NCBI GenBank assembly: GCA_937928235.1
Contig: CALEZE010000168.1
Location: forward strand, 1 to 6,866
Direction: 5' to 3'
Length of the DNA stretch: 6,866 nucleotides
Source: an uncultured bacterium
GTDB lineage: Bacteria > Patescibacteriota > Microgenomatia > UBA8517
Position 1 is the first letter of the stretch, and the number at the start of each line of letters is the position of its first letter. The notes beneath the pieces were generated by a model. That model worked only from the letters and a program-made list of their open reading frames with translations, searched no databases and was not told the origin of the DNA. Position numbers and translations under genes: made by a program. Shown here piece after piece: positions 1 to 5,290 of this stretch.

Positions 1-188
1 CAGTTTGGACCAAGTTGCCGTGGTGTCTTCGCAGCTTGTTCTACCGTCTTGAATTTCTGGCATATAAATGGTTTGAGGCAGCAAAGGATGATAGCAACGG
101 CTTGATAACTAAGTCAAGCTCAGTCGGGGTGGACGGAATCGACAATTTGTATCACAAATTGGTTATTTACCGGCGACAAAAACACACT
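1..188. other. Non-coding stretch at window start with two perfect inverted repeats
   Basis: I see no convincing gene here. Two perfect inverted repeats stand out. The first has arms GCTTGA (100-105) and TCAAGC (114-119) around an 8-base loop. The second has arms CAATTTGT (143-150) and ACAAATTG (154-161) around a 3-base loop. The second is the inner helix of a motif repeated near the other tRNA (separate entry). Read on the minus strand, both hairpins lie downstream of tRNA-Pro. Neither is followed by a clear T-run, so they are not standard terminators. A T-run on the minus strand (182-178) does directly follow the tRNA and could help end its transcript. Confidence 0.5.
137..170 (-). other. 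Conserved stem-loop motif, copy 1 (downstream of tRNA-Pro)
   Basis: On the minus strand the order is GTAAATAACC, a helix with arms AATTTGT and ACAAATT around GAT, then GTCGATTC. The same flanking words (GTRAATAACC and GTCGATTC) surround a different, shorter helix at 2497-2522. Short outer pairing (CGG with CCG) encloses the unit. The 3' side resembles a tRNA T-loop followed by T-stem and acceptor strands (CCGTC, CACCCCG, A). Conserved loop bases with changed helix sequence suggest a structured RNA. No family is recognised. Strand is assumed from tRNA orientation. Confidence 0.45.
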
Positions 189-263
189 TGGTCGGGGACC
201 CGGGAGTCGAACCCGGAATCTCTCGCACCCGAAGCGAGCGCTCTGCCATTAAGCCAGTCCCCG
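189..263 (-). tRNA. tRNA-Pro, anticodon CGG
   Basis: A full cloverleaf reads on the minus strand. The acceptor strands CGGGGAC and GTCCCCG pair 7 of 7, with discriminator A73 and an encoded CCA (191-189). The anticodon stem is CTCGC/GCGAG around loop TTCGGGT, giving anticodon CGG at 229-231, which reads the proline codon CCG. The T-arm is CCGGG-TTCGACT-CCCGG. The C1-G72 end pair with A73 is typical of bacterial tRNA-Pro. The gene is divergent from rsmI, only 22 bases away, so the two promoters must overlap. The conserved stem-loop motif follows about 20 bases downstream. Confidence 0.96.
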
Positions 264-271
264 AATTGCGG

Positions 272-277
272 TATAAT
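272..277 (+). promoter_or_regulatory. -10 box of rsmI, placing the start near the ATG
   Basis: A perfect TATAAT ends 8 bases before the rsmI ATG at 286. Transcription would be expected to begin at about 283-286, leaving little or no leader, so translation should be leaderless or nearly so. There is no room for a ribosome binding site. The -35 region would lie inside the tRNA-Pro gene (around 249-254) and matches consensus poorly. Confidence 0.7.
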
Positions 278-281
278 TCTA
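276..281 (-). promoter_or_regulatory. Probable -10 box of tRNA-Pro
   Basis: The minus strand reads TAGAAT (5 of 6 to consensus), placing the start at about 269, a few bases before the mature tRNA 5' end at 263. It shares two bases with the rsmI -10 box on the other strand, so polymerase could probably not occupy both at once. The -35 match is weak. Confidence 0.4.
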
Positions 282-285
282 TCAG

Positions 286-969
286 ATGTTTGGAAAACTA
301 TACATCGTTGCAACACCAATAGGGAACCTGGAAGATATGACCTTTCGGGCTGTCTCTACGCTTAGCGGTGTTGATGCAGTACTGGCGGAAGACACCAGAG
401 TTACTGGTAAATTACTGAAGCACTTCGATATAGAAAATCGCCTTTTGAGCTACCATCACCACAGTAAGGACGAAAGAAAGTTAGAGATTTTAAAATTACT
501 TATAGAAGGGAAAAACTTGGCACTTGTGACAGATGCTGGGACACCCGGGATTTCGGACCCAGGCAACGAACTTGTAGACTTTCTGCTTGATAAAGAGCCA
601 AAGATAGAAATTGTCCCAATTCCAGGGGCCTCTTCCTTAACTGCCGCCCTTTCCATTTGTGGATTCGATGTGTCTAAGTTTAAGTTCCTGGGATTTTTAC
701 CTAAAAAGGGTCGTTCAAAGCTTTTATCAAGGCTCGCTAAGGCAAAAGTGGCACAAGTCTTTTTTGAAAGCCCAAACAGGCTTGAAAAAACGCTTAGTGA
801 ACTCACAGAACACCTTGGAGAAGAGAGGCGAGTATTTGTAGGAAGAGAGCTTACCAAGATGCACGAAGAGGTTTTTAGGGGAAAGCTGGGGGAGGTTAAA
901 GAGAATCTTTCGCAGGCTAACCTTAAAGGTGAAGTTGTGGTGGTAGTGGAGAAAAACTATTCTAATTAA
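286..969 (+). CDS. rsmI: 16S rRNA (cytidine-1402-2'-O)-methyltransferase RsmI, short form
   Basis: RsmI uses S-adenosylmethionine to 2'-O-methylate C1402 of 16S rRNA (E. coli numbering) in the decoding centre; this role is known from the family. The 227 residues carry the expected tetrapyrrole-methylase-fold motifs in order: PIGNLED (11-17), AEDTR (34-38), TDAGTPGISDPG (82-93), PGASS (113-117), GFLP (136-139), ESPNRL (161-166) and RELTKMHEE (187-195). The protein stops just after the GEVVVVVE strand (215-222). E. coli RsmI has about 286 residues, so the small C-terminal domain is absent; the catalytic core looks complete. The ATG at 286 is supported by the TATAAT box just upstream and by an N-terminus that starts directly in the first beta strand. 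The stop overlaps the end of the convergent gene, and no terminator is visible between them. Confidence 0.95.
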   Translation: MFGKLYIVATPIGNLEDMTFRAVSTLSGVDAVLAEDTRVTGKLLKHFDIENRLLSYHHHSKDERKLEILKLLIEGKNLALVTDAGTPGISDPGNELVDFLLDKEPKIEIVPIPGASSLTAALSICGFDVSKFKFLGFLPKKGRSKLLSRLAKAKVAQVFFESPNRLEKTLSELTEHLGEERRVFVGRELTKMHEEVFRGKLGEVKENLSQANLKGEVVVVVEKNYSN

Positions 970-2453
970 TTCCTGTTTGCGAAGTAGCCAATTGGTGCTC
1001 GGTCGTCGGTTAGTATAGCGACATCTTCAGCAACAGGCTCTCTCCAGAGCGAACTCAAAAGTGCCTGATACTCTTTGTTCGTACTTGTAAACTTGGGTTT
1101 TTCTTTGTTTTTCATTCCCACAAGAACCAAGTTCTGCCTTTCGTTCGCCGACTTGGGTGAAACCTGAAAAAGTAGAACATGGGGAAAAACTTCTTTGTAG
1201 GTTTTTAATTCAGCCCGGGTGAATTCCCCCTGGCCTCCCTCAATAGCTCTTATTATGTTAGTTACCACTAAGCCGTTTTCTGTAAGACTGTTGCCCATCT
1301 TCTTTACAGCTTCCAGGGTAGTCAGCTGATAGGGGAGGTTGCCGTCGGACTCAAAAACATCAACAAAGATAACATCATATTTAGCTTCATTTTGATTAAG
1401 AAACACTCTGGCATCCTGATGATGGATGGACATTCGAGGGTTGTCGCGCAGATTAAAATGCTCCCTGGCAATCTCAGTCATTTCAGGGTCTATTTCCACT
1501 ACATCAATGGTTGCATCAGGGTGTGTGCGAAGAAATTCTTTGGGGTGGTTGTAGCTTGCACCCCCCAAGGCCAAGGCCTTTTTGATATCCGGGTTGAAAT
1601 GGTCAGAAAGGGCAAAATATTTGAAATATGGAGCGGTAAACCCCTCGTCTTTGTCTAGAAAAACCCCCGCCTGTATGAGCCCAAGTCCATTTGTCAGGTA
1701 TCTTACGGGTCTTTGGCTAAAAAGATCTATACTGTCATAGACAATTACACGGCTGTAAGGGGTGTCTGTATCAAGAACTACACCGTCCCTTTTGGGTTTC
1801 TCCGTTCTTGCAAGGGAGGCAAGGAAAATAAATACAATTAAAAATTTTAGGGTGTTTGTTTTAAGCTTAAACCCCTCATCACTCAGAAGAGTAAGCAGGG
1901 AAACTAAAAGTAGGGCAATGCCCGAACCAAGAAGTGTTTTGAAGGACCCCAAAGAAGGTATCAGGAAAAACCCTGCCGCAAATGTGCCCAAGATGCTACC
2001 GAGAGTAGAGAGGGCATAAAACCTCCCCATCGTCTTGCCGGAAGTTGAGATCTTGGTAATTTCTAGCCTTGTCACAAAAGGGGTTACCATACCTAGCAAA
2101 ATGCTTGGAAGGGCGAACAACGAAAGCGCAGCTAAGACGGCAGCTACAAAAATGTTTCTGATTGAGGTGAGCGAGCTTAAGATGAGCCCGTCGGCAAAAG
2201 CAATGGCTATCATCCAGATTCCCGCCAAGGCAATAAGTGTTGCGAGTGTTTTGAGGTCTTTTTTCTTGTCCGCAAGCTTGCCTCCCCACCAGTATCCAAA
2301 GGAAAGCGCTGCCAAAACGACACCAATAAGAGATGTCCAAACAGGGAGACTGGTTCCCACAAAGGGGGCAACTATGCGAGACCCCGTTAGTTCAAGAACC
2401 ATAACAATAGCTCCGCACAAAAAGACTACAGTTTCCAACAAATGTTTTCTCAT
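966..2453 (-). CDS. Membrane-anchored spermidine-synthase-like protein (fused transporter-like/SpeE-like)
   Basis: The 495 residues fall into two parts. Residues 1-215 are very hydrophobic, with about seven or eight likely membrane helices (near 7-25, 38-56, 68-90, 100-128, 145-167, 171-190, 201-215). Residues 225-495 form a soluble Rossmann-type domain like the aminopropyltransferase/methyltransferase superfamily: LALGGASYNHP (293-303) at the glycine-rich nucleotide loop, VVEIDPEM (318-325) with an acidic ribose-binding residue, QDARVFL (346-352), VIFVDVFESD (361-370) and LTDDRAPIGY (481-490). This matches proteins annotated as fused MFS/spermidine synthase. The loop is LGGAS rather than the classical GGGDG, and D365 may stand in for the catalytic Asp, so true spermidine synthase activity is unproven. 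The ATG at 2453 is the first codon of a good membrane segment; upstream is AT-rich (TTTAAT) with no ribosome binding site. The gene may be co-transcribed with the tRNA-Arg region upstream. Confidence 0.88.
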   Translation of the reverse strand: MRKHLLETVVFLCGAIVMVLELTGSRIVAPFVGTSLPVWTSLIGVVLAALSFGYWWGGKLADKKKDLKTLATLIALAGIWMIAIAFADGLILSSLTSIRNIFVAAVLAALSLFALPSILLGMVTPFVTRLEITKISTSGKTMGRFYALSTLGSILGTFAAGFFLIPSLGSFKTLLGSGIALLLVSLLTLLSDEGFKLKTNTLKFLIVFIFLASLARTEKPKRDGVVLDTDTPYSRVIVYDSIDLFSQRPVRYLTNGLGLIQAGVFLDKDEGFTAPYFKYFALSDHFNPDIKKALALGGASYNHPKEFLRTHPDATIDVVEIDPEMTEIAREHFNLRDNPRMSIHHQDARVFLNQNEAKYDVIFVDVFESDGNLPYQLTTLEAVKKMGNSLTENGLVVTNIIRAIEGGQGEFTRAELKTYKEVFPHVLLFQVSPKSANERQNLVLVGMKNKEKPKFTSTNKEYQALLSSLWREPVAEDVAILTDDRAPIGYFANRN

Positions 2454-2483
2454 AAATTAAATTCCAGGGGTGCGTTGGTAGTG

Positions 2484-2526
2484 TGTCCCCGGGAAGAATC
2501 GACAGCAAAGCTGGTTATTCACTTCC
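2484..2526 (-). pseudogene. 3'-end tRNA-like fragment with interrupted T-loop
   Basis: Read on the minus strand, GGAAG (2526-2522) pairs with CTTCC (2496-2492) as a T-stem. Position 54 (T) and TCGATT form the T-loop, but 18 bases (2520-2503) are inserted between them. CGGGGAC (2491-2485) and an A follow, like acceptor strand and discriminator; the next bases are CAC, not CCA. CGGGGAC is fully complementary to GTCCCCG of the 5' fragment at 2677-2671, on the other side of the intact tRNA-Arg. The anticodon-stem 3' strand that would complete the gene is not found. I read the two fragments as halves of one disrupted tRNA gene, which is inference. Confidence 0.45.
2492..2526 (-). other. Conserved stem-loop motif, copy 2 (downstream of tRNA-Arg)
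   Basis: The minus strand reads GTGAATAACC, helix AGC-TTT-GCT, then GTCGATTC. The flanking words match copy 1 at 137-170 in 17 of 18 positions, while the inner helix differs in sequence and length. An outer GGAAG/CTTCC helix of 5 pairs closes the unit. A further AAT/ATT pairing, an AAC/TCG internal loop and a TR bulge are shared by both copies. It overlaps the tRNA-like 3' fragment. Function unknown. Confidence 0.45.
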
Positions 2527-2562
2527 ATTTCATAGCGCTTGCACTTTGTAAATTTGCCTAGG

Positions 2563-2634
2563 TGCCCTTACTAGGAATTGAACCTAGATCTGCCGCTTAG
2601 GAGGCGGCCGTTCTGTCCGTTGAACTATAAGGGC
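2563..2634 (-). tRNA. tRNA-Arg, anticodon CCT
   Basis: A perfect cloverleaf of 72 bases reads on the minus strand. The acceptor strands GCCCTTA/TAAGGGC pair 7 of 7. The D-arm is closed by GTTC/GAAC. The anticodon stem GCCGC/GCGGC holds loop CTCCTAA, giving CCT at 2599-2601, which reads the arginine codon AGG. The T-arm is CTAGG-TTCAATT-CCTAG, with discriminator A. CCA is not fully encoded (CCT follows), so the end would be added by a nucleotidyltransferase; tRNA-Pro in this window does encode CCA. The gene lies between two fragments of another tRNA, flanked by an inverted repeat (2547-2558 and 2632-2642). Confidence 0.95.
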
Positions 2635-2641
2635 AAATTAC

Positions 2642-2677
2642 AGGAAACCCGCGTTCTGTCCATTGAACTACGGGGAC
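2642..2677 (-). pseudogene. 5' half of a second tRNA-Arg-like gene, ending at anticodon position 36
   Basis: Starting at 2677 on the minus strand, the sequence reads acceptor GTCCCCG, TA, a D-arm closed by GTTC/GAAC, G26, anticodon-stem strand CGGGT, then TTCCT, i.e. positions 32-36 with anticodon CCT. The D-arm region (2652-2670) matches that of the intact tRNA-Arg (2609-2627) at 18 of 19 bases. After position 36 the sequence runs GTAATTT straight into the intact tRNA, and no strand pairing with CGGGT follows. The piece has its own TATAAT box, so it may be transcribed. It cannot fold as a complete tRNA by itself. Confidence 0.6.
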
Positions 2678-2690
2678 TGGACTTATCGTG

Positions 2691-2696
2691 ATTATA
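2691..2696 (-). promoter_or_regulatory. -10 box for the tRNA-Arg region
   Basis: The minus strand reads TATAAT, 13 bases before the 5' end of the truncated tRNA at 2677. That is the spacing expected for a tRNA promoter with a short leader. It implies that the truncated gene was the original occupant of this promoter and that the intact tRNA-Arg is now read through from it. No good -35 is seen; it would lie inside the end of the PEGA gene. Confidence 0.55.
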
Positions 2697-2702
2697 AACT
2701 AT

Positions 2703-3884
2703 TTACTTTAGACTGAGCGAATAAAGATTCGGGTTTGTTCCCGTTGCCCCCAAGTTTGTGAGGAACAAAAGCCTTTCGTCACTGAAAGTGGGGAAGGCAT
2801 GTGGGGCTTCGTAGCTTCCTGAGTAAACGACTTGTGAATTGGTCCCGTCGTAGTCTCTGATTACAATTTCACCAGGCTTGGCAACAATCACATGGCTAGA
2901 GGTTGCAAACCAGGACAGCCTCTTGTCTACAGGGTTTTCCTCGATCAAGAAATTCCTATCCTCTTTGATATCGTAAATATATGTGCGACCTTCTTTGATA
3001 TCCCTTTCTTGTCTTTGGGTAGAAGCACCGGGGACAGGTTTTATAAGGTCGTTGGGAATATTAACATTAACTCTTGCCGTGTACATTACCTTGTTCTCGT
3101 CCGGCGAGAATCGAATATTTGTCACTTGGTTGGCCAAAATTTCTCTCATTGCTTCGGGTAGGGGCCTGATTTGTGCCAACATCTTTCTTTCTCTTTCCTC
3201 CTCCCATTCAGCAAGAATAGTTTCAACCTGTGAGGCGATATTTATCCAAGATGCTTGGGGAGTGTATTCACCAGTGTCTAAGAGGAATGCGCCCGTTGCT
3301 GTTGTTACAAGAAGTTCGCGTCCGTCTGGAGACCATTGCCAGGTGGCATTGGCCAGGTTTCCGTCACTAATTCTTTTTGGATCACGGGCAAAGCCAATAG
3401 GGAGGTTTACGGTCTCAACAACCCAAAGCCCGGCTTTATCAAGCCCATTTGTGCCCTGAAGGGGAACAGAGTAGGCTATTTTAGTGTTGTCGTCGGAGAC
3501 AACTGGGTTTATAACACCTGCGAAAGTAACCGCTGATAAACTTGGAGCAGCACGGAAAAGCTGCGCTTCGGCTTCAGTTACCACTTCTTTGTCAATTACT
3601 ATTCGCTTGCTCCAGGTTAGAAAGCCATCCTTTTGGATAGAAACATCATAGGTTCCAGGGGGAAGCCTCAAAGTGGCGTTGGTTGCCGTTTCCAGTTCAC
3701 CATCCACATAAATCTGTGCACCGTCCGGATCGCTTTTTACTACAAAAATTCCATTAGGCACAAATTTAAGCGTGTTGGAATCAAATCGATAGCCGCGGGC
3801 ATAGAGCCCAACGAGGCTGGCAACAATTGTTACAAGAACGATTGTTGTTAGAAAAACACCGATTCTTATCTTGGTCATTTGCAT
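2703..3884 (-). CDS. PEGA-domain protein with N-terminal membrane anchor and propeller-like repeats
   Basis: The 393-residue protein begins with a short basic stretch and one membrane helix (about 7-28), so most of it should lie outside the membrane. Residues about 44-100 form a PEGA domain, recognisable by SDPDGAQIYVDGE, LRLPPGTYDVSIQKDGF and the strand layout. The rest has repeats like those of TolB/WD40-type propellers: WSPDGRELLVTT (184-195), FSPDENKVMYTA (259-270) and FSDERLLFL (367-375). PEGA domains are linked to surface proteins; the exact role is unknown. The ATG at 3884 is chosen over the one two codons later because a TATAAT box ends 8 bases before it. It is divergent from mreB and shares its promoter region. 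No enzyme active site is visible. Confidence 0.85.
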   Translation of the reverse strand: MQMTKIRIGVFLTTIVLVTIVASLVGLYARGYRFDSNTLKFVPNGIFVVKSDPDGAQIYVDGELETATNATLRLPPGTYDVSIQKDGFLTWSKRIVIDKEVVTEAEAQLFRAAPSLSAVTFAGVINPVVSDDNTKIAYSVPLQGTNGLDKAGLWVVETVNLPIGFARDPKRISDGNLANATWQWSPDGRELLVTTATGAFLLDTGEYTPQASWINIASQVETILAEWEEERERKMLAQIRPLPEAMREILANQVTNIRFSPDENKVMYTARVNVNIPNDLIKPVPGASTQRQERDIKEGRTYIYDIKEDRNFLIEENPVDKRLSWFATSSHVIVAKPGEIVIRDYDGTNSQVVYSGSYEAPHAFPTFSDERLLFLTNLGATGTNPNLYSLSLK

Positions 3885-3892
3885 TTGTGCGA

Positions 3893-3921
3893 ATTATACC
3901 CGAGGCTACCCCTTGTAGCAA
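3893..3921 (-). promoter_or_regulatory. Promoter of the PEGA gene, overlapping the mreB promoter
   Basis: The minus strand carries TTGCTA (-35, 3921-3916, 4 of 6), a 17-base spacer and TATAAT (-10, 3898-3893). The predicted start is at or within a few bases of the ATG at 3884, so the mRNA is leaderless or nearly so. Confidence 0.65.
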
Positions 3922-3941
3922 TCATTGTCACGCAATATAAT
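3913..3941 (+). promoter_or_regulatory. Probable mreB promoter with leader of about 84 bases
   Basis: The plus strand has TTGTAG (3913-3918, 3 of 6), a 17-base spacer and TATAAT (3936-3941). Its -35 box shares bases 3916-3918 with the -35 of the divergent PEGA promoter. Transcription from about 3948 would give a leader of about 84 bases. A closer AT-rich box (TTAAAT, 4001-4006) is an alternative. Confidence 0.45.
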
Positions 3942-3963
3942 GGCAAAACAGTGACAAAAAGCA

Positions 3964-3977
3964 GCCTATTAGTAGGC
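3964..3977 (+). other. Small hairpin in the mreB leader
   Basis: GCCTA and TAGGC form a perfect 5-pair stem with a TTAG loop, midway between the predicted mreB promoter and the start codon. It could shape the leader or be an operator. Short enough to arise by chance. Confidence 0.25.
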
Positions 3978-4031
3978 GTTCAAGTGCTACAAAATACCGT
4001 TTAAATAGCTCAAACGATGTCACTTTGAAAA

Positions 4032-5042
4032 ATGGCTTTACGCAAAAAAATAGCAATCGATCTAGGAACTGCCAACACTCTTGTTTGGGTGGCTGGTGAA
4101 GGTATTGTCGCAAACGAGCCAACAGTTGTTGCTATTTCTTCAGATGACAATAAGGTTGTAGCAGTTGGGGAGGATGCCAAAAAGATGTTGGGAAGGACTC
4201 CAGAGGCGCTTATTGCAAGCCGCCCCATGCGTGAAGGTGTTATAGCGGATTACGAAGTGACGGAGGCAATGCTTTCCTACTTTATAGGCAAAGTCGGCGG
4301 GGGAATGCGTTTTGTGAAGCCAGATGTCATGATTTGCGTGCCTGCGGGGTGTACCCAAGTAGAGAGAAGAGCCGCACTTGACGCCACACTTGCAGCTGGT
4401 GCTGCGCATGCCTACTTAATAGACGAACCCCTAGCAGCTGCCATTGGGGCTGGGATCCCCGTTTCAGCGCCTTCCGGCCATATGATTTTAGATATGGGTG
4501 GGGGAGCAGCGGAGGCTGCTGTGATTTCCCTTGGTGGGGTTGTGGTAAGTAAGTCCGTACGAGTTGCGGGGAACAAAATAGACGAAGCAATTCAAAACTA
4601 CCTCAAGAAGAAGCAGAACCTAATAATCGGGGACCAGACCGCAGAGCATGTAAAGATAAAGATTGGATCAGCTACAGAACTTGAAAAAGAAGAAAAACTT
4701 GAAATAAGCGGCAGAGATGTTGTTTTTGGCCTTCCTAGAAGCATCACTGTAACCTCAGGGGAGGTAACTGAAGCGATAAGGCCGACACTACTTTCCATAA
4801 TAGGCGCAGTTAAGGGAGTTTTGGAGGAAACTCCCCCAGAGCTTGCCGCAGACATCATCGATAAGGGTATTGTCATGAGCGGAGGCACTGCCCAGCTTAG
4901 GAATTTTGACAAACTGGTTACAAAAGAAACAGGCGTGCCTGCACATGTTGCCGAGGAGCCTCTTTTGTGCGTTGTGCGAGGTACAGGTCTTGTGCTTGAG
5001 AACATTGAGCTTTGGAAGAGAAGCATAATCACAAAAAGGTAA
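4032..5042 (+). CDS. mreB: MreB-like bacterial actin with altered nucleotide-pocket residues
   Basis: MreB polymerises at the membrane and guides cell-wall synthesis in rod-shaped bacteria. The 336 residues align along the whole family: IDLGTANTLVWV (9-20, phosphate 1), VAVGEDAKKMLGRTP (43-57), RPMREGVIADYEVTEAML (64-81), CVPAGCTQVERRA (102-114), IDEPLAAAIGAG (130-141, with catalytic-type E132), DMGGGAAEAAVISLGG (154-169, phosphate 2) and VMSGGTAQLRN (281-291, adenosine). Most MreBs read DIGGGTTE and GGG; here both phosphate-2 threonines are alanine and the third glycine is T286, so ATP handling may be altered. The N-terminus is only MALRKK before the first strand, without the amphipathic helix of E. 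coli MreB. No mreC or mreD follows. The ATG at 4032 fits the family start; there is no ribosome binding site. It is divergent from the PEGA gene. Confidence 0.92.
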   Translation: MALRKKIAIDLGTANTLVWVAGEGIVANEPTVVAISSDDNKVVAVGEDAKKMLGRTPEALIASRPMREGVIADYEVTEAMLSYFIGKVGGGMRFVKPDVMICVPAGCTQVERRAALDATLAAGAAHAYLIDEPLAAAIGAGIPVSAPSGHMILDMGGGAAEAAVISLGGVVVSKSVRVAGNKIDEAIQNYLKKKQNLIIGDQTAEHVKIKIGSATELEKEEKLEISGRDVVFGLPRSITVTSGEVTEAIRPTLLSIIGAVKGVLEETPPELAADIIDKGIVMSGGTAQLRNFDKLVTKETGVPAHVAEEPLLCVVRGTGLVLENIELWKRSIITKR

Positions 5043-5192
5043 TCGGCAGGCACAAAATTTGCCATAATCATTGCATAGTTTACGACTAGAGGTTTACAAA
5101 AGTGGCTATTTTTGACAACTTTTGCGTTAAATACCAAAGAGTACATTACAAAAACAAAGGGGGGCTGAGCAGCTCCGAAACACAGCTAAAAG

Positions 5193-5201
5193 TGATATAG
5201 T
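5193..5201 (+). promoter_or_regulatory. Extended -10 box in the intergenic region
   Basis: TGATATAGT is an extended -10 (TGn plus TATAGT, 5 of 6). Transcription would begin near 5208, 5 bases before an ATG at 5213 that opens an 8-codon ORF ending in TGA. It might drive a small RNA or a long leader towards the glycosyltransferase gene. Confidence 0.35.
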
Positions 5202-5290
5202 AGTTGCCCAGAATGAAACCAAATATGAGGATGGTTTGAGGATAGTATTTATAAAGCCTGCCTAATAATTGAGTCAAAATTGTACACAAA

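Noticed and set aside
1..105. Plus-strand frame open from the window edge for 34 codons to a TGA, faintly like a transposase C-terminus
   Set aside because: Too short for the match to mean anything; an open run of this length arises often by chance, and the main genes here end in TAA or TAG, not TGA.
137..170. Integron attC site
   Set aside because: The paired-core words GTTRRRY and RYYYAAC are absent; the flanking words (GTRAATAACC, GTCGATTC) are not mutually complementary as attC arms are.
15..365. 116-codon plus-strand ORF
   Set aside because: It runs through the antisense of tRNA-Pro (giving the familiar false peptide around GTRESNPESLAPEASALPLS) and into rsmI in another frame. It has no coding support of its own.
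1996..2460. Overlapping ORFs on both strands within the SpeE-like gene
   Set aside because: The frame at 966-2453 encodes clear membrane helices and a recognisable enzyme domain; the others are its shadows.
2547..2642. Group I intron in the split tRNA-Arg(CCT)
   Set aside because: The break after anticodon position 36 with a T before it fits known group I insertion sites, but the non-tRNA insert is far too short to hold a group I core and no P7-like pairing is visible.
2671..2685. Plus-strand CGGGGACTGGACTTA resembles the 5' end of tRNA-Pro (CGGGGACTGGCTTA)
   Set aside because: The following sequence has no tRNA-Pro D-arm or anticodon arm. The likeness comes from the acceptor strand of the opposite-strand tRNA fragment being complementary to CGGGGAC.
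3101..3140. GAATCGAATATTTGTCAC followed by TTGGTTGG, resembling the conserved stem-loop motif
   Set aside because: It lies inside the PEGA coding sequence, lacks the GTTATTYAC word and forms no inner helix.
5161..5176. Start of tmRNA (GGGGCTGA)
   Set aside because: No GGATTCGACGGG-like sequence follows, and no matching TCAGCCCC 3' end with CCA exists downstream.
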